Positions 15,431 to 17,400 of a stretch of 17,400 bases of DNA are shown in pieces. Position numbers and translations under genes: made by a program. The number at the start of each line of letters is the position of its first letter. Position 1 is the stretch's first letter. The notes beneath the pieces are model-generated. The model saw nothing but the letters and a program-made list of their open reading frames with translations. It had not been told where the DNA came from and ran no database searches. This DNA is from Planctomycetaceae bacterium (lineage in GTDB: Bacteria; Planctomycetota; Planctomycetia; Planctomycetales; Planctomycetaceae), in contig JALWSL010000465.1 of assembly GCA_027080405.1 (NCBI GenBank), positions 1 through 17,400 on the forward strand. Reading direction: 5' to 3'.

Positions 15431-15460
15431 GTATTACATCGTGTGTGATGAATGTAACAA
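15431..15460 (-). promoter_or_regulatory. candidate promoter for the degenerate-GGDEF gene
   Basis: Read on the minus strand, TTGTTA (15460-15455) and TAATAC (15436-15431) are 18 bp apart and resemble -35 and -10 boxes. They lie in the 141-bp gap between the sugar transferase and the GGDEF-like gene, so the downstream genes may be expressed apart from the sugar transferase. Only the match to consensus supports it. Confidence 0.35.
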
Positions 15461-15534
15461 TGATATTAAAAGGCAAAGAACGCCATCCAAGTCTAGCTCA
15501 TATAATGCGGATAAGAGCAGCTTTTTTTATGGGT

Positions 15535-16332
15535 TTAATAGGCACCTTTGGGAAGGAGAACGGCTGTAATGGTTCTAAATAGTAGCGTGATGTCATACCA
15601 GATACTTCGACGTTGTATATATTCGATATCAAGCCTCAATCGATCATCAAAATCGACATCGCTACGACCGCTGACCTGCCATAATCCGGTAATCCCCGGG
15701 AGAACTTCCAGGCGTTCGGTATGCCACATTTTATATGTTTGGGCTGTAAACGATGTTGGCCTTGGTCCGACAAGGCTCATCTCTCCAAGAAGAACGTTAA
15801 ATATCTGAGGGAGTTCATCAAGACTGGTTTTGCGCAGGAATCGCCCCACTCTGGTTATACGAGGATCATTTGAGATTTTGAAATCCGGCCAGGTCAGTTC
15901 GTTCAAGTGGCGCAACTCCATTTTGAGTTCTTCTGCATTGACCACCATTGTTCGTAGTTTGAACATCTTGAAACGGCGGCCTCGCCAACCGGTTCGTTCC
16001 TGGCAAAACAGGATGGGGCCCGGATTTTCAAGCCATAATGCCAAGCCGCAGACCGATATCACCGGGATGACAAAAGGAAGCAGGATCACGCAAATTGTGA
16101 TATCCATGATTCTTTTGGAAATCCGGTATGTTCGGGAGCAATTTCCCAGCGTTCCAATTGCCCCTCCTTCACCCCAGCATGATTCAGAGCTCAGAGCCGC
16201 CATATTTATTATTCCACAACACGGTTGATTTTCCTGTTTGCCGATCACGCTGTTGTGACCTACTCTTGCAAAGTATAGAGCCAATTGTGTTTGCAGGATG
16301 GACCTTCTTTGTTGCATAAGGCTGATAACCAC
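15535..16332 (-). CDS. sugar transferase, initiating phosphoglycosyl transferase
   Basis: Starts exopolysaccharide synthesis by moving a sugar phosphate from a nucleotide sugar onto undecaprenyl phosphate at the inner membrane. It belongs to the monotopic family (bac_transf). A reentrant membrane helix (RIMDITICVILLPFVIPVIS) is at about 73-97. The core has ENPGPILFCQERTGWRGRRF, FKMFKLRTM, RVGRFLRKTSLDELPQIFNV with the catalytic Asp-Glu pair D172-E173, GEMSLVGPRPTSF, and LPGITGLWQVSGRSDVDFDD. The short form has a single membrane helix and no N-terminal sensor domain. The start is uncertain. GTG 16332 gives 265 residues but has no Shine-Dalgarno. ATG 16317 and ATG 16203 (222 residues, GTGGAA upstream) are alternatives, and the frame stays open upstream of 16332 without a standard start codon. 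Numbers here count from GTG 16332. Confidence 0.9.
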   Translation of the reverse strand: MVISLMQQRRSILQTQLALYFARVGHNSVIGKQENQPCCGIINMAALSSESCWGEGGAIGTLGNCSRTYRISKRIMDITICVILLPFVIPVISVCGLALWLENPGPILFCQERTGWRGRRFKMFKLRTMVVNAEELKMELRHLNELTWPDFKISNDPRITRVGRFLRKTSLDELPQIFNVLLGEMSLVGPRPTSFTAQTYKMWHTERLEVLPGITGLWQVSGRSDVDFDDRLRLDIEYIQRRSIWYDITLLFRTITAVLLPKGAY

Positions 16333-16354
16333 GTATTTATGTATCTGATTATCA

Positions 16355-16384
16355 TTACAAGGGTTTGTTGCTTTCAGGGAACAT
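16355..16384 (-). CDS. possible 9-residue leader peptide
   Basis: On the minus strand GGGAGGAAG (16401-16393) is the best Shine-Dalgarno in this gap, and it stands 8 nt before an ATG at 16384. That ATG opens a 9-codon frame, MFPESNKPL, ending in TAA at 16357-16355. The frame differs from that of the sugar transferase, whose GTG lies 22 nt further on. It could be a leader peptide or a coupling device that delivers ribosomes to a gene lacking its own binding site. There is no run of one regulatory amino acid as in classic attenuators, and chance cannot be excluded. Confidence 0.25.
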   Translation of the reverse strand: MFPESNKPL

Positions 16385-16412
16385 GTCGTAGTCTTCCTCC
16401 CGATGGAATGGT

Positions 16413-16440
16413 TAAATAATACACAATATTTTCATGCCAA
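16413..16440 (-). promoter_or_regulatory. candidate promoter for the sugar transferase
   Basis: On the minus strand TTGGCA (16440-16435) and TATTTA (16418-16413) are 16 bp apart. Transcription would start near 16406, only a few bases before the strong Shine-Dalgarno at 16401-16393. That short leader is a point against it, or against the leader peptide. Confidence 0.35.
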
Positions 16441-16456
16441 AAATAGCAGTCACAAC

Positions 16457-16548
16457 CCGGGTAACCGGATTCACCCGGATAGGCGTAAAAGGTGGACGAT
16501 GATATTTGTCTGACTTGGCATCTTCTTATCCATTTTCCGGATAAGAAG
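16457..16548. promoter_or_regulatory. inverted and direct repeats between divergent polysaccharide genes
   Basis: The 345-bp gap between the divergent sugar transferase and Wzz-like genes holds a perfect 10-bp inverted repeat, CTTCTTATCC (16522-16531) with GGATAAGAAG (16539-16548) around 7 nt. It also holds a second, CCGGGT (16457-16462) with ACCCGG (16473-16478). CCGGAT occurs three times, at 16465, 16475 and 16537. The larger repeat lies among the candidate promoter boxes of the Wzz-like gene, which suits an operator or an RNA hairpin in its leader. No protein-coding frame is convincing here apart from the minicistron. Confidence 0.45.
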
Positions 16549-16563
16549 TATTATTCATATTAT
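16535..16563 (+). promoter_or_regulatory. candidate promoter for the Wzz-like gene
   Basis: TTCCGG (16535-16540) and TATTAT (16558-16563) are 17 bp apart, about 115 bp before the start codon. TTGGCA (16515-16520) with GGATAA (16539-16544, spacing 18) is an alternative. Both overlap the 10-bp inverted repeat, and neither is strong. Confidence 0.3.
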
Positions 16564-16677
16564 CGGTCCAATATTCACCTTATAGGAAATCGAAATAGAC
16601 ATCACCTTGAACGGGTTTCTGAAAAAACAGCAGTGACACCATAGGGTACGGAATATTGCTGGAGAGAGATAAACGAG

Positions 16678-17400
16678 ATGGATGAAACAACGACACTCAC
16701 TCGAATTTATTTTACTACGTTCGCACGGTGGTGGGGATTATTGGTTGCTTCGGTCACTTGTGCAATCGTACCAGCAATCTTGTATATGAATAACTCCGAT
16801 GCAATTTATGAAACCCAAATTCGAGCACTCATCCAGAACAACGGACTTGCCGTTGATGCGAAGGCAACTCACAACAAAGATAAAGATTTTCTTTCTACAC
16901 AGTCTGAGATTATTCGCAGCCCGTTAATCGTCAAGCGTTCGTTTGACATCCTGCCACCTGCTCCGACATTGGAGAGTAATGCTGATCCGGTCAAATATGT
17001 GACCGAAAAACTTTTGGTCAGTCCACTTGTTTCAACCGATATTGTGCGACTTTCCTATCGTGATAGCGATCCCGAGCGTTCAGCATTGCGGCTTCAGGCC
17101 ATTATCAAAAGTTACCAGCAGTATCTTCAGGAAATTGAACAAGGCGCATCTGACGAAACTGTTGAGTTGCTGGAAAAACAGGAGATTGCCCTGACACAGC
17201 AACGAGATTCCCTGGAAAAAGAACTCGTCCAACTTCGAGAGATGAGCCCTTTTGTGGGAGAACCGCGAGAGAGCGTTCGCACAGAAACATCAGTTCTTCG
17301 GGAACTTGCCAATCGTCTGATTTTAACGAGCACCAGACGAACCCGCCTGGAAAGCATATTGGAAAATGAGAAGCATTCAGGTTCACCAGTTTCTTCCATC
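16678..17400 (+). CDS. Wzz/GumC-type chain-length protein, N-terminal part
   Basis: The frame opens with ATG 16678, preceded by GGAGAGAG (16661-16668), and runs 241 codons to the window edge without a stop, so the gene is truncated here. The N-terminus has a membrane helix at about 18-37 (WWGLLVASVTCAIVPAILYM), then a periplasmic region typical of Wzz-family co-polymerases: YETQIRALIQ, SEIIRSPLIVKRSFDIL, KLLVSPLVSTDIVRLSYRDS, and RLQAIIKSYQQYLQE. A predicted coiled coil follows at about 155-215. These proteins set polysaccharide chain length together with Wza-type channels and often carry a C-terminal tyrosine kinase, which would be outside the window. It is divergent from the sugar transferase and belongs to the same polysaccharide system as the minus-strand genes. 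Confidence 0.85.
   Translation, partial: MDETTTLTRIYFTTFARWWGLLVASVTCAIVPAILYMNNSDAIYETQIRALIQNNGLAVDAKATHNKDKDFLSTQSEIIRSPLIVKRSFDILPPAPTLESNADPVKYVTEKLLVSPLVSTDIVRLSYRDSDPERSALRLQAIIKSYQQYLQEIEQGASDETVELLEKQEIALTQQRDSLEKELVQLREMSPFVGEPRESVRTETSVLRELANRLILTSTRRTRLESILENEKHSGSPVSSI

Overview
The window reads as chromosomal DNA of a planctomycete, probably of the Gimesia/Rubinisphaera type. This is inferred from the planctomycete-type integrase N-terminus, the exported GH43/GH32-like beta-propeller protein, and moderate GC. No rRNA or other phylogenetic marker is present, so the assignment stays at phylum level with moderate confidence.

Layout. (1) 1-3014, plus strand: the 3' part of dnaG followed by rpoD, the conserved primase-sigma70 order, closed by an intrinsic terminator. 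(2) 3015-4213, no intact protein gene: a hairpin, a recognisable promoter (3360-3387), a stretch whose two ends can pair to make a roughly 148-nt nested stem structure (candidate small RNA or structured leader), tRNA-Arg(UCG), a strong terminator hairpin, and directly behind it a decayed tyrosine integrase with two frameshifts and an in-frame stop. This is the scar of an element that once sat at the tRNA. (3) 4244-5734: an exported beta-propeller protein related to glycoside hydrolases. (4) 6194-10563, plus strand: a tight three-gene unit of a DUF4956 membrane protein, a large membrane-anchored CotH-kinase-like protein carrying a C-terminal right-handed beta-helix, and a VTC/polyphosphate-polymerase-like tunnel-domain protein. 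Spacings are 9 nt and a 4-nt overlap. (5) 10549-16332, minus strand: an exopolysaccharide set, in transcription order sugar transferase (initiating phosphoglycosyl transferase), membrane protein with a degenerate GGDEF domain, ATP-grasp ligase, NodB-type polysaccharide deacetylase and Wza-like outer-membrane export lipoprotein. (6) 16678-17400, plus strand, divergent from the sugar transferase: the N-terminus of a Wzz/GumC-type chain-length protein running off the window.

How they may work together. Regions 5 and 6 form a Wzx/Wzy-type exopolysaccharide system: start on undecaprenyl phosphate, chain-length control, modification and export. Region 4 abuts it in a convergent arrangement with overlapping stop codons. 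It looks like a separate envelope system coupling a polyphosphate-polymerase-like enzyme to a CotH-type kinase and a small membrane protein. This gene combination recurs in bacteria, but its biochemical role is largely undefined. The least explained parts of the window are that three-gene unit, the structured RNA candidate before the tRNA, and the degenerate GGDEF protein inside the polysaccharide operon.
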